Source of the DNA: Myxococcus flavus
Lineage (GTDB): Bacteria; Myxococcota; Myxococcia; Myxococcales; Myxococcaceae
Assembly (NCBI RefSeq): GCF_050038885.1
Contig: NZ_CP143624.1
Location: forward strand, 8,308,001-8,372,000
Length of the DNA stretch: 64,000 bases
Direction of reading: 5' to 3'
The position numbers were made by a program, and so were the translations under genes. The notes beneath the pieces were generated by a model. That model made no database searches. It saw only the letters and a list, made by a program, of their open reading frames with translations, and had not been told where the DNA came from. Numbering within the stretch: the first letter of the stretch is position 1; each line of letters begins with the position of its first letter. Below, piece by piece: positions 17,485-27,021 of the stretch.

Positions 17485-18780
17485 TTACGCTGGCCGCTCG
17501 AAGGACATCACGGCCTCGACGTGGTGCGTCTGCGGGAACATATCGACCACCTGGAGGGCCAGGGGCTTGTAGCCCGCCTCGACCAATCCGGCGGCGTCCC
17601 GAGCAAGGGACGCGGGGTCGCACGCCACGTAGACGACGCGCCGCACGCCCAGCGCCGTCATCCACTTCGCCAGCCCTGGGGCACCCGCGCGCGGCGGGTC
17701 GGCGAGGCACACGTCGAACCGGCGCCTTTCGGCCACCAGGCCATCGCACACCTTGCGAGCGTCGCCCTGGACGAAGCGAACGTTCGTCACCCCGCCCTCG
17801 CGAGCGCTCCGCTGGGCCAGCTCGACGCCGACGGGCGACGACTCCACGCCCAGCACCGACGCCGCGCTCCCGGCCAGGGGGAGCGTGAAGTTCCCATTGC
17901 CCGAGTACAGCTCCAGGACGGCGTCCGACTCCGTGGCCCCCAGCTCGTAGATGGCCGAGGTCACCAGGCCGACGTTGGCCTCGGCGTGGGCCTGGGCGAA
18001 CGCGTCCGGCCGGAGGTACAGGGGCACTTCGGGCCGCAGCGGCGAGTACGAACGCAGTGCGGGCTTTCCGATGATGCGGGCCGACCCCTCCTTCGGCGTC
18101 AGCACCGCCCCCTGGAGCCGTAGCGCACGGACGGCGCCCTCCGCGGCCTCCAGGTGCCGAGGTGTCACCGCGCCCTGGAGATTCACGGCGAAGGCTGCTT
18201 GCTCCCCTTCCGCCAGCAGCAGCACTTCCTCGGCGTCCTTCGCCAGGGGCTTGAGCAGCGGCGCCAGCTTCCCGGGCAGCGCAGCCAACACGGGCGTGAG
18301 CGCGCCGCAGACGTCCACGGGTACGCGCTCGTGGCTGCGCCGGCCGAAGTACCCCAGCGTGCCCTTGCCCGTGGGGTGCAGCACCGCGCGGCGGCGGTAG
18401 CCCCAGTCGCGGGGCGCCACCAGCAGCGGGCGCACGGTGAAGGCGTCCCGGGACAGGCGGCCCAGGTGCTCCAGGGTGGAGAGGACGATCTCCTGCTTCG
18501 CGGCGCGCTGGGCGGGCTCGTTCAGTCCCAGCCAGTCACAGCCGCCGCAGTCGCTGGCGTGCGGGCACGGCGCCTCACGGCGGTCCGGCCCGGGCGTCAC
18601 GACCTGCCGCAGGATGCCGCGCAGCACGCGCCCCTGCAGCTCCAGGTGCACGCGCACGGTGTCGCCCGGAAAGGCCCCCGGCACGAAGACGGTGCGCCCC
18701 TGCCAGGAGGCGATGCCTTCGCCCAGCTGGCCCAGGCGCTCAATCGTCAGTTGGATGGGAAGCTCGGGAAGCGGCAGCAT
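17485..18780 (-). CDS. Class I SAM-dependent RNA methyltransferase, TrmA/RlmD (RumA) family
   Basis: 431 residues. N-terminal TRAM domain (residues about 8-60), then the Fe-S cluster Cys motif of RumA-like enzymes (CPHASDCGGCDW). The Rossmann SAM domain has ELYSGNGNFTLPL. The catalytic end has DPPRAG and the nucleophile/base region YVACDPASLARDA. Enzymes of this family make 5-methyluridine in 23S rRNA or tRNA. Which uridine is methylated cannot be told from sequence alone. ATG start at 18778-18780, 7 bp after the PilZ stop codon, so they are likely co-transcribed. Confidence 0.88.
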   Translation of the reverse strand: MLPLPELPIQLTIERLGQLGEGIASWQGRTVFVPGAFPGDTVRVHLELQGRVLRGILRQVVTPGPDRREAPCPHASDCGGCDWLGLNEPAQRAAKQEIVLSTLEHLGRLSRDAFTVRPLLVAPRDWGYRRRAVLHPTGKGTLGYFGRRSHERVPVDVCGALTPVLAALPGKLAPLLKPLAKDAEEVLLLAEGEQAAFAVNLQGAVTPRHLEAAEGAVRALRLQGAVLTPKEGSARIIGKPALRSYSPLRPEVPLYLRPDAFAQAHAEANVGLVTSAIYELGATESDAVLELYSGNGNFTLPLAGSAASVLGVESSPVGVELAQRSAREGGVTNVRFVQGDARKVCDGLVAERRRFDVCLADPPRAGAPGLAKWMTALGVRRVVYVACDPASLARDAAGLVEAGYKPLALQVVDMFPQTHHVEAVMSFERPA

Positions 18781-18787
18781 TCAGGCA

Positions 18788-19159
18788 CTACTCGGCGGGC
18801 GGGAGCTCCGAGCGCAGGCGCTCCACGAACTCCTCGATACGCGATCGCTTGTCGTCATCAACGTCCACGAACTCCACGGCCATCCCCGGGGACTGGGACG
18901 TCGAGCCCCCCACCGGGTTGGTGCGCGTCACCCGGCCCGTCAGGTCCACCGGGAAGTGCGCGCCGGGCAGCGTCACCAGCAGCCGCACCTCCGTGCCCAC
19001 GGGCAGCGGCTTGTCGGTGTTGATGTAGAGGCCCCCCTTGGACAGGTTCACCGCGAAGTCCGTCACGAAGCCGGAGACGCTGCGGTAGGCGACCGGCAGC
19101 TCGTGTTCGAGACGCGGCGCGCGGGGCTGAGGGGTCGAGGTGTCCGGACTGTCTGCCAT
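18788..19159 (-). CDS. PilZ domain protein (myxobacterial TIGR02266 type)
   Basis: 123 residues. A PilZ-like beta-barrel is indicated by TDFAVNLSKGGLYINTDKPL and VEFVDVDDDKRSRIEEFV, typical of the many small PilZ paralogues in myxobacteria. PilZ domains bind c-di-GMP through an upstream RxxxR and a D/NxSxxG motif. Here NLSKGG fits the second motif, while RxxxR is not obvious (the preceding stretch is PRLEHELPVAYRS), so c-di-GMP binding is uncertain. ATG at 19157-19159 is preceded by a well-placed GGAG. Upstream neighbour of the RNA methyltransferase gene. Confidence 0.82.
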   Translation of the reverse strand: MADSPDTSTPQPRAPRLEHELPVAYRSVSGFVTDFAVNLSKGGLYINTDKPLPVGTEVRLLVTLPGAHFPVDLTGRVTRTNPVGGSTSQSPGMAVEFVDVDDDKRSRIEEFVERLRSELPPAE

Positions 19160-19221
19160 GGGAAGCGCTCCGCCGCGGGAGGGGTACGACACCCGCGGCG
19201 GTGCACCTTAACCGCACACGC

Positions 19222-19878
19222 TCAGACTTTCATCTCACGGACGTCGGGGGCCACGATCAGCTTCGGCTCGGTGAGCTTCTGAACCTGCTCCACCGTCACG
19301 CCCGGGGCCAGCTCGCGAAGGACGAGCCCCTCCGGCGTCACGTCGATGTACGCGTGGTCCGTGACGATATGGTGGATGCACTTGAGGCCCGTCAGCGGCA
19401 GCGAGCACTTCTTGAGGATCTTGGGCTTGCCGTCCTTGTTGGCGTGCTCCATGGCCACGAAGATGCGCTTGGCCCCCACGGCCAGGTCCATGGCGCCGCC
19501 CATGCCCTTGATCATCTTCCCGGGGATCATCCAGTTGGCCAGGTCACCCTCTTCGCTGACCTCCATGGCGCCCAGCACGGCCATGTCGATGTGGCCGCCG
19601 CGGATCATCCCGAACGACAGCGCCGAGTCGAAGAACGCGGAGCCGGGCACCGCCGTCACCGTCTCCTTGCCGGCGTTGATGAGGTCCGGGTCCTCCTCGC
19701 CCTCCATGGGCCAGGGGCCGATGCCCAGCAGGCCGTTCTCCGACTGGAGCACGATGTCCATGCCCTTCGGGATGTAGTTGGCGACCAGGGTGGGCATGCC
19801 GATGCCCAGGTTGACGTAGAAGCCGTCCTGCAGCTCCTGGGCGATGCGCTGTGCAATCTGTTCACGAGTCAGTGGCAT
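19222..19878 (-). CDS. scoB: 3-oxoacid (acetoacetate) CoA-transferase subunit B
   Basis: 218 residues, the normal length. It contains the catalytic Glu of family I CoA-transferases in SENGLLG (Glu47), which forms the CoA thioester, plus GIGMPTLVANY and the GGHIDMAVLGAMEVS signature. With subunit A it transfers CoA from succinyl-CoA (or an acyl-CoA) to a 3-oxoacid such as acetoacetate. The start at 19878 lies 11 bp after the subunit A stop, so they form one operon. The frame is open further upstream only through subunit A in another phase. Confidence 0.92.
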   Translation of the reverse strand: MPLTREQIAQRIAQELQDGFYVNLGIGMPTLVANYIPKGMDIVLQSENGLLGIGPWPMEGEEDPDLINAGKETVTAVPGSAFFDSALSFGMIRGGHIDMAVLGAMEVSEEGDLANWMIPGKMIKGMGGAMDLAVGAKRIFVAMEHANKDGKPKILKKCSLPLTGLKCIHHIVTDHAYIDVTPEGLVLRELAPGVTVEQVQKLTEPKLIVAPDVREMKV

Positions 19879-19889
19879 GGCTGGGCTCC

Positions 19890-20588
19890 TCAGGCCGACT
19901 TGCGGACGGTGCGCCGCTCGATCCACTTCTGGAGGTTCTTCGCCTGGACGATGCGCTTCACGAAGATGCTCGGGACGTGCACCAGGTCGGGGTCCAGCTC
20001 GCCGGGCTCCACGATGTGCTCCGCCTCGACGATGGTGACCTTGGCCGCCATGCACATCATCGGCGAGAAGTTCCGCGCCGTCTTCCGGAACACCAGGTTG
20101 CCCCAGCGGTCCGCCTTCCACGCCCGGACGATGGCGAAGTCCGCCTTCAGCGGCGTCTCCAGCACGTGCAGCCGCCCGTCGATGACGCGCGTCTCCTTGC
20201 CCTCGGCCACCTGGGTGCCGGCGCCCGTGGGGGTGAAGAAGCCGCCAATGCCGCAGCCGCCCGCGCGGATGCGCTCGGCCAGCGTGCCCTGCGGGTTCAG
20301 CTCCACCTCCAGCTCGCCGGAGAGGAACTGCCGCTCGAACTCCTTGTTCTCGCCCACGTAGCTGGACACCATCTTCTTCACCTGCTTGTTCTGAAGCAGG
20401 ATGCCGAGCCCCAGCTCGGTGGTGCCGCAGTTGTTGGAGATGATGGTGAGGTCCTTCACGTTCTTCCGGTGAAGTGCCTCGATGAGGTTCTCCGGGTTGC
20501 CGCACAGCCCGAAGCCGCCGCTCATGAGCGTGCAGCCATCCGGGATGTCGGCGACCGCCTCGTCCGCGCTCGCATAGACCTTGTTCAT
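19890..20588 (-). CDS. scoA: 3-oxoacid (acetoacetate) CoA-transferase subunit A
   Basis: 232 residues. It has the GGFGLCGNPENLI glycine loop near the N-terminus and the GGCGIGGFFTPTG and FRKTARNF signatures of the alpha subunit of succinyl-CoA:3-ketoacid transferases. It pairs with the B subunit encoded 11 bp downstream. ATG at 20586-20588 with GGGAGG upstream. A thiolase gene lies just upstream on the same strand, separated by 79 bp that carry a strong hairpin. Together the three genes interconvert acetyl-CoA, acetoacetyl-CoA and acetoacetate. Confidence 0.92.
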   Translation of the reverse strand: MNKVYASADEAVADIPDGCTLMSGGFGLCGNPENLIEALHRKNVKDLTIISNNCGTTELGLGILLQNKQVKKMVSSYVGENKEFERQFLSGELEVELNPQGTLAERIRAGGCGIGGFFTPTGAGTQVAEGKETRVIDGRLHVLETPLKADFAIVRAWKADRWGNLVFRKTARNFSPMMCMAAKVTIVEAEHIVEPGELDPDLVHVPSIFVKRIVQAKNLQKWIERRTVRKSA

Positions 20589-20608
20589 CCGCCCTCCCGC
20601 ATGTGCGA

Positions 20609-20642
20609 ACGGGGTGAAGGCCCTTCGAAGGCCCCACCCCGT
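20609..20642 (-). terminator. Intercistronic hairpin between thiolase and scoA
   Basis: An 8-bp outer stem (ACGGGGTG pairing with CACCCCGT) encloses a second stem GGCC/GGCC around CTTCGAA. It lies 26 nt after the thiolase stop in the direction of transcription. No T-tract follows, so it may be an mRNA-stabilising or attenuating structure rather than a full terminator. Confidence 0.5.
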
Positions 20643-20667
20643 GTCCCTCCCTATCGGGAGAGGAAGT

Positions 20668-21849
20668 TCAGCGCTCCACCATCAGCGCAATGCCCTCGCC
20701 GCCGCCGATGCAGAGCGACGCGACGCCACGCTTCTTGTCCAGGTCCTTCATCGTCTGCAGCAGCGTCACCAGCACGCGCGCGCCGGACGCGCCAATCGGG
20801 TGCCCCAGGGCCACCGCGCCGCCGCGCACGTTCACCTTCGACCCATCCAGACCGAGCAGCTTGTTGTTCGCGATGGACACCACCGCGAACGCCTCGTTGA
20901 TCTCCCAGAGGTCCACGTCACCGGCGTTGACGCCCTTCTTCTTCAGAAGGTTGTTGATGGCGTCCGCCGGGGCGATGGTGAACTCCACCGGCTTGCGCGC
21001 CGCCTGGGCGTAGCCCGTGATGCGGCCCAGGATGGTGCGGCCCTCGGCCTTGGCGCGCTCCTCGCTCATCAGCACCAGCGCCGCGGCGCCGTCGTTGATG
21101 GAGGACGCGTTGGCGGCCGTCACCGTGCCGTCCTTCTTGAACACCGGCTTGAGGCCCGGAATCTTGTCCGGCTTCGCGTTGCGGGGCCCCTCGTCGTCGG
21201 TGACGGTGACGACGTCGTCCGGCTTCTTGCCGGGGATCTGGACCGGGACGATCTCCGCCTTGAACAGGCCTTCCTTCTGGGCCTGGATGGCGCGGCGCGT
21301 GGACTCCAGCGCGAACTCGTCCTGCTGCGCGCGGCTGATGTTCTGCGACGTGGCGCACTCCTCCGCGCAGTTGCCCATGTGGACGTTGCCGTACACGTCC
21401 CAGAGGCCGTCGTGGATCATGGAGTCCTTGAACTCCACGTGGCCCATGCGGGCGCCGCCACGCATGGCGTGGCTGATGTAGGGCGCGTTGCTCATGGACT
21501 CCATGCCACCCACCACGACGACGTCCGCGTCACCCAGGGCAATGGCCTGCGCGCCCGCGATGACGGCCTTGAGGCCGGAGCCACAGACCTTGTTGAGCGT
21601 GGTGGCGGGAACGGACTCGGGCAGGCCGGCGAAGATGGCGGCCTGACGGGCGGGCGCCTGACCCACGCCGGCGGTCAGCACATTGCCCATGATGATCTCC
21701 TGCACGGCCTCGGGCTTCACGCCCGCGCGCTCCAGCGCCGCCTTGATCGCCACCGCGCCGAGCTGCGGGGCCGTCAGCTTGGCGAGCGCGCCCTGGAAGG
21801 CACCAATGGGAGTACGGGCCGCGCCCACGATGACGACGTCACGAGCCAT
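20668..21849 (-). CDS. Acetyl-CoA C-acetyltransferase (thiolase)
   Basis: 393 residues, exactly the usual biosynthetic-thiolase size. Catalytic residues: Cys89 in NKVCGSGLKA, His350 in GHPIGASG and Cys380 in CIGGGEG. It condenses two acetyl-CoA to acetoacetyl-CoA, or cleaves it. ATG at 21847-21849 is preceded by the strong ribosome binding site AGAGGAGG; the longer upstream frame is ignored. It leads the scoA-scoB genes and, given the beta-oxidation operon 5 kb away, probably serves fatty-acid or branched-chain degradation. Confidence 0.94.
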   Translation of the reverse strand: MARDVVIVGAARTPIGAFQGALAKLTAPQLGAVAIKAALERAGVKPEAVQEIIMGNVLTAGVGQAPARQAAIFAGLPESVPATTLNKVCGSGLKAVIAGAQAIALGDADVVVVGGMESMSNAPYISHAMRGGARMGHVEFKDSMIHDGLWDVYGNVHMGNCAEECATSQNISRAQQDEFALESTRRAIQAQKEGLFKAEIVPVQIPGKKPDDVVTVTDDEGPRNAKPDKIPGLKPVFKKDGTVTAANASSINDGAAALVLMSEERAKAEGRTILGRITGYAQAARKPVEFTIAPADAINNLLKKKGVNAGDVDLWEINEAFAVVSIANNKLLGLDGSKVNVRGGAVALGHPIGASGARVLVTLLQTMKDLDKKRGVASLCIGGGEGIALMVER

Positions 21850-21906
21850 GAAAACTGCCTCCTCTTGAGGATGTGCGGATGAGTTTCGATAACAGCGGCG
21901 CTGGCC

Positions 21907-21935
21907 CTTATCACCGGCCAGTTCACCGAGTTCAA
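21907..21935 (-). promoter_or_regulatory. Candidate sigma-70 promoter of the thiolase-scoAB genes
   Basis: On the minus strand TTGAAC (21935-21930), a 17-bp spacer and GATAAG (21912-21907). The predicted start site is about 50 bp upstream of the thiolase ATG. The -10 match is partial (4 of 6). Confidence 0.45.
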
Positions 21936-22067
21936 GCATCGTTGCTCGTCACACGGCCCTGAGCGTCCACTAGGCACGACGCGGCGCAGCAGAAGGCATA
22001 AGGGCGCGTCGTCACGAGACCTTTTGGCTCGCTCGACGCGCCCCTGCCCGCCCGACCGGTCGGACGG

Positions 22068-24578
22068 TTACTGCCGGGTGTGCCAGGTGACCAACGCGGA
22101 GTCCGTTCCGCCCGTGGTGAGGACCTGTCCATCCATGCGCCACGAGGCGCCCATGACGGCGCCTTCGTGCGCGCCGACCACGGAGGTCAGGAGGTGCCGG
22201 TCCTCGAGCAGCTCCCACTGGAAGACGAGCCCTGCCCAGCCGCCGCCGGCGAAGCGCCTCCCATCCGGGCTCCACGTCAGGGTCTGCTGCTCGGTGGTGT
22301 TCGCCGCCTCCGCGACAAGGGCGCCCGTCGCCAGGTCCAGGACGGACACGCCCAGGCGGTCACTGCACGCCACCCGGGTCCCATCCGGGCTGATTGCGGC
22401 GGCGGACAGCATTTCCCTCGGGCCTTCCACCCGTTGGCGCGCCCCCGTCTCCGGGGTCCAGAAGTCCCAGCTCGCGTCGTCATGGACGATGACCAGCCCC
22501 GAGGCGCTCCATCCCAGCGCCACGACCGGGCTGTCCGTCAGAGGGATGTGGAGCAGCTCCGCGCCCGTGGTGATGTTCCAGACCTGCACGCCGGTCTGCC
22601 TGCCGGTGAGGATGGGATGCGCCCCCGCGACGGCCAGGTAACCCTCGCTCCCGAACGCGTGAAGCGCGGCGAATTCGATGCGAGGCGTCCGCCCTACGTC
22701 CAGCGGCGTCATCTGGAACGGTGAGCGGACCCGGGTCCCTGTCGCGGCATCCCAGAGGTTGGCCCGGCCGTCCGCGCCCCCGGTCGCGAGGAGGGTGCCG
22801 CCAGCGTCCCAGCCGAGCGCGAGCACCTCCTTGCCGTCATGTCCATCCAGCGTCGCCAGGGCCTGGCCAGCGCCGCTCCAGAGCCGGACCGTGCCGTCCC
22901 TACCCGCCGACGCCAGGGTGTTCGCGCCAGGGGCCCAGGCGGTGGCGTTCACGGCCTCCGCGTGGGCCAGCAGCTCGCGCCGGTGTGCCCGGGGGGACTG
23001 CGCCTCCACGGTGAAGAGGGAGACCGCCGCCGGGAGGCCCTCCACCGCGACGAACGACTCCCCGCTGGGGTGGAAGCGCACGGCGCTGTAGCCCGTCCCG
23101 TTCAGCGGGTCCGCCGGGAGCTCGGAGGCATCCGCGACCACCTCGCCGGTGGTGACGTTGAGGACGACCAGGTTGCGGATCAGGTCCGACACCACGACCC
23201 AGTTCTTCGTCGGGCTCCACTCCATGCGGGAGGACACGCTCCACGCGCCCCACCACGACGCCTCGAGCTCATGCCTGGCCGTCCCGAACACCCGGACGTT
23301 CCGGTAGCTGCCCACCGCGTAGCGGGCGCCATCCGGGCTCCACGCGAAGCTCTCCGCGTTGTCCACGACGTGGGGCTGAACCCAGGGGTCCAGGGTGTGG
23401 ATCTCCACCTGGTCTCCCTCCACTTCCAGTGCGATCCGCTGGCCATCCGGGCTCCAGTGGAGCTGACGTACGGTGCGCGTGGAGCGCAGCAGCGTCCGGC
23501 GCTCCGTGCCTGTCGCGGCGTCCCAGAAGCGCACCTCCGCGCCGCCCGTGGCCACGTTATGAACGGTCGCGAGCTCGTTCCCGACCGGCAACCAGGCCAG
23601 CTTCGCCACGGCGCCGGCATGGGCACTCCACGTCCGGTAGGGCGCCTCCGTGCCCGGGTCGAACAGGGCCACACGCCCATCCGCGAGCCCCACGGCCAGA
23701 TCGCGGACCTGCGGGCCCCAGGCCAGCGCGCGGAAGTCCGTGTCGTCCATTCGAATCAGCTGGGAGAAGTGCCCCTGGCTCACATTCCAGATGCGCACCA
23801 CGCCCCGGACCCTGGCGCCATCCAGCACGGCGAGCAGCGTGCCACCTGGCCCCCAGGCGGCGTCACTGGGGCTCCAGGCACTGGACTGCCGCCACTCGGC
23901 GACGCGCTCCACCTTCGGCGCGAACCTCGCGGTGCAGCGCCGGTCGAACTCAAGCCGGAAGACGTTGTCTGCCAACTCGGTGCCACAGCCCAGCCACCCC
24001 AGGAAGCGCCACCCTTCCTCCGGCTCCACCTCCAGGGTGACAGCGGTCCCCAGGTCGAAGCGCGCGCTGCACGTGCCCGTGCAGCCATCAATCCCAGTGG
24101 GGGTGCTCCTCACCTGCCCCATCCCCAGGACCTCCAGCGTGAGCGATCGCTTCCCATCGTCCGGAGGCGGCGGGGCTTGCACGGCGAAGCCCACATACTC
24201 GGACCACGCGCCCACCGTGCCGTGGGCATCCACCGCGCGACAGCGGGCCGTGAACTCGCCCACGGTCTGGAAGGTGGCCGTCACGTCCGCGGCCGTGCCG
24301 CTGGGCACGCGCTGGGACACGCCCGTGTCGGCCTTCGCGCGCCCCCAGTCGAACACGTAGGTCAGCGCGTCGCCGTCCGGATCCTCGGCGACGCAGCGGA
24401 AGGTCCCCGCCGCTCCCACCGTGAACGCCGCGTTGGGCCGCTCGATGCGCGCGGCGCCCGGAGGTTGGGAGGCGGTCGAATCGACGCCTTCATCACCTGA
24501 ACACCCGAACACCGCGCTCAGCGCGAGTGCGCAGGCCAACCGGGCGCGGCTTCCCCAGGTCCAAGAACGAACAAACAT
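22068..24578 (-). CDS. WD40-repeat lipoprotein with PKD-like N-terminal region
   Basis: 836 residues. Lipoprotein signal with lipobox AVFGC (Cys26). Residues about 40-140 resemble a PKD-type Ig fold (PDGDALTYVFDWG). A short segment follows (TLEVLGMGQVRSTPTGIDGC) like the bacterial repeat found in InlB-B/surface proteins. From about 230 to the end there are WD40 repeats (SPDGQRIALE, LASAGRDGTVRLW, LATGGADGRANLWDAATG, LTTGGTDSALVTW), enough for one or two propellers. It is predicted to be membrane-anchored and act as a binding scaffold; the partner is unknown. It stands alone between the thiolase and rpsA genes. Confidence 0.85.
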   Translation of the reverse strand: MFVRSWTWGSRARLACALALSAVFGCSGDEGVDSTASQPPGAARIERPNAAFTVGAAGTFRCVAEDPDGDALTYVFDWGRAKADTGVSQRVPSGTAADVTATFQTVGEFTARCRAVDAHGTVGAWSEYVGFAVQAPPPPDDGKRSLTLEVLGMGQVRSTPTGIDGCTGTCSARFDLGTAVTLEVEPEEGWRFLGWLGCGTELADNVFRLEFDRRCTARFAPKVERVAEWRQSSAWSPSDAAWGPGGTLLAVLDGARVRGVVRIWNVSQGHFSQLIRMDDTDFRALAWGPQVRDLAVGLADGRVALFDPGTEAPYRTWSAHAGAVAKLAWLPVGNELATVHNVATGGAEVRFWDAATGTERRTLLRSTRTVRQLHWSPDGQRIALEVEGDQVEIHTLDPWVQPHVVDNAESFAWSPDGARYAVGSYRNVRVFGTARHELEASWWGAWSVSSRMEWSPTKNWVVVSDLIRNLVVLNVTTGEVVADASELPADPLNGTGYSAVRFHPSGESFVAVEGLPAAVSLFTVEAQSPRAHRRELLAHAEAVNATAWAPGANTLASAGRDGTVRLWSGAGQALATLDGHDGKEVLALGWDAGGTLLATGGADGRANLWDAATGTRVRSPFQMTPLDVGRTPRIEFAALHAFGSEGYLAVAGAHPILTGRQTGVQVWNITTGAELLHIPLTDSPVVALGWSASGLVIVHDDASWDFWTPETGARQRVEGPREMLSAAAISPDGTRVACSDRLGVSVLDLATGALVAEAANTTEQQTLTWSPDGRRFAGGGWAGLVFQWELLEDRHLLTSVVGAHEGAVMGASWRMDGQVLTTGGTDSALVTWHTRQ

Positions 24579-24685
24579 GGAATGAGTCCCCCACGCGCTC
24601 GGCCCCGTAGCGCGCGGGGCCCTGCTTAGCGCCCGCCCGTCTCCAAGTCAAAGCCGTCCCTGGAGGCCCTACCCCGCAACGGCAA

Positions 24686-24716
24686 CGGCCGGGCCCCCTG
24701 TTCGGGAACCCGGCCG
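24686..24716 (-). terminator. Hairpin downstream of rpsA
   Basis: CGGCCGGG (24686-24693) pairs with CCCGGCCG (24709-24716), with an inner CCC/GGG pairing possible. It begins 30 nt after the rpsA stop codon. There is no clear T-tract, so intrinsic termination is likely but not certain. Confidence 0.55.
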
Positions 24717-24746
24717 TCTCGCCGTGGTGGCGCGTGCGGCTGAAGA

Positions 24747-26459
<1,713 letters not shown>

Positions 26460-26548
26460 GAAATGGAAGTCCTTTGAAACCGGTACTGCTGCCCCCTGAT
26501 GGTGGTTTTTCCGTCGTGGCCTGCGGGGAGCAACGGGCCTCGCCGTGC

Positions 26549-26566
26549 GTCCTCCTCATTGAGGAC
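26549..26566 (-). promoter_or_regulatory. Small hairpin in the rpsA leader
   Basis: GTCCTC and GAGGAC form a 6-bp stem around a 6-nt loop, within the predicted untranslated leader between the promoter and the rpsA ATG. It is a possible target for autogenous control, by analogy only. Confidence 0.35.
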
Positions 26567-26587
26567 TTGATTTGATGGAAGCCGCGC

Positions 26588-26617
26588 ACCCTAGACACCG
26601 GTGATTCCGGTAGTCAA
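26588..26617 (-). promoter_or_regulatory. Sigma-70-type promoter of rpsA
   Basis: On the minus strand TTGACT (26617-26612), an 18-bp spacer and TAGGGT (26593-26588). The start site would be around 26581, giving a leader of about 120 nt before the rpsA ATG. This is the best -35/-10 pair I found in the window. Confidence 0.6.
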
Positions 26618-27021
26618 GCGAGCTCGTGCCCCCTGTCATGTTGAGTGGAGGTCCGACACCGGGAAAGTCAATCCCCGCGTCCGGCTTCCGCCCGGCTGGA
26701 ATCCAGGCGGGAGGGCGTGAAAACCCGGCCGTGCGGATCCTCGCACCTAGTTAAGAACGCCTGCCCTGCGGCGCAGCCCTTCCGGAAACGCTGTCCGCTC
26801 CCCCGCCCGGAGCACACGCAGGCGGCCAAGTCCCTGAAATTCCAGCGACTGCCGCGCGGGCGAGAAAAAAGCACCCGGAATGCGACATTTGAAGGGAGGC
26901 GCCGTTCCGGGTGCAGGGGGGAGGCCCGCGTGTCCAGCGCCCGGCACCGACTGGGGTGGTGCGCCCGGGGGGGTGGAATCGTCCCAACTGCCGGCGGCCG
27001 CGGGCCTCTTTCCGTCCTACA
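26618..27021. other. Intergenic region between rpsA and the acyl-CoA dehydrogenase operon
   Basis: About 400 bp. It contains the operon terminator at 26865-26914. The remainder has plus-strand open frames but no ribosome binding site or recognisable protein, so I treat it as non-coding. Confidence 0.6.
26865..26914 (-). terminator. Intrinsic terminator of the beta-oxidation operon
   Basis: On the minus strand GCACCCGGAA (26914-26905) pairs perfectly with TTCCGGGTGC (26880-26871), around a 24-nt loop, followed directly by TTTTTT. It lies about 108 nt past the stop codon of the last operon gene. Confidence 0.8.

Noticed and set aside
22839..24500. 553-codon plus-strand frame opposite the WD40 lipoprotein
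   Set aside because: The minus strand has the lipobox and WD40 repeats; the plus frame is antisense noise.
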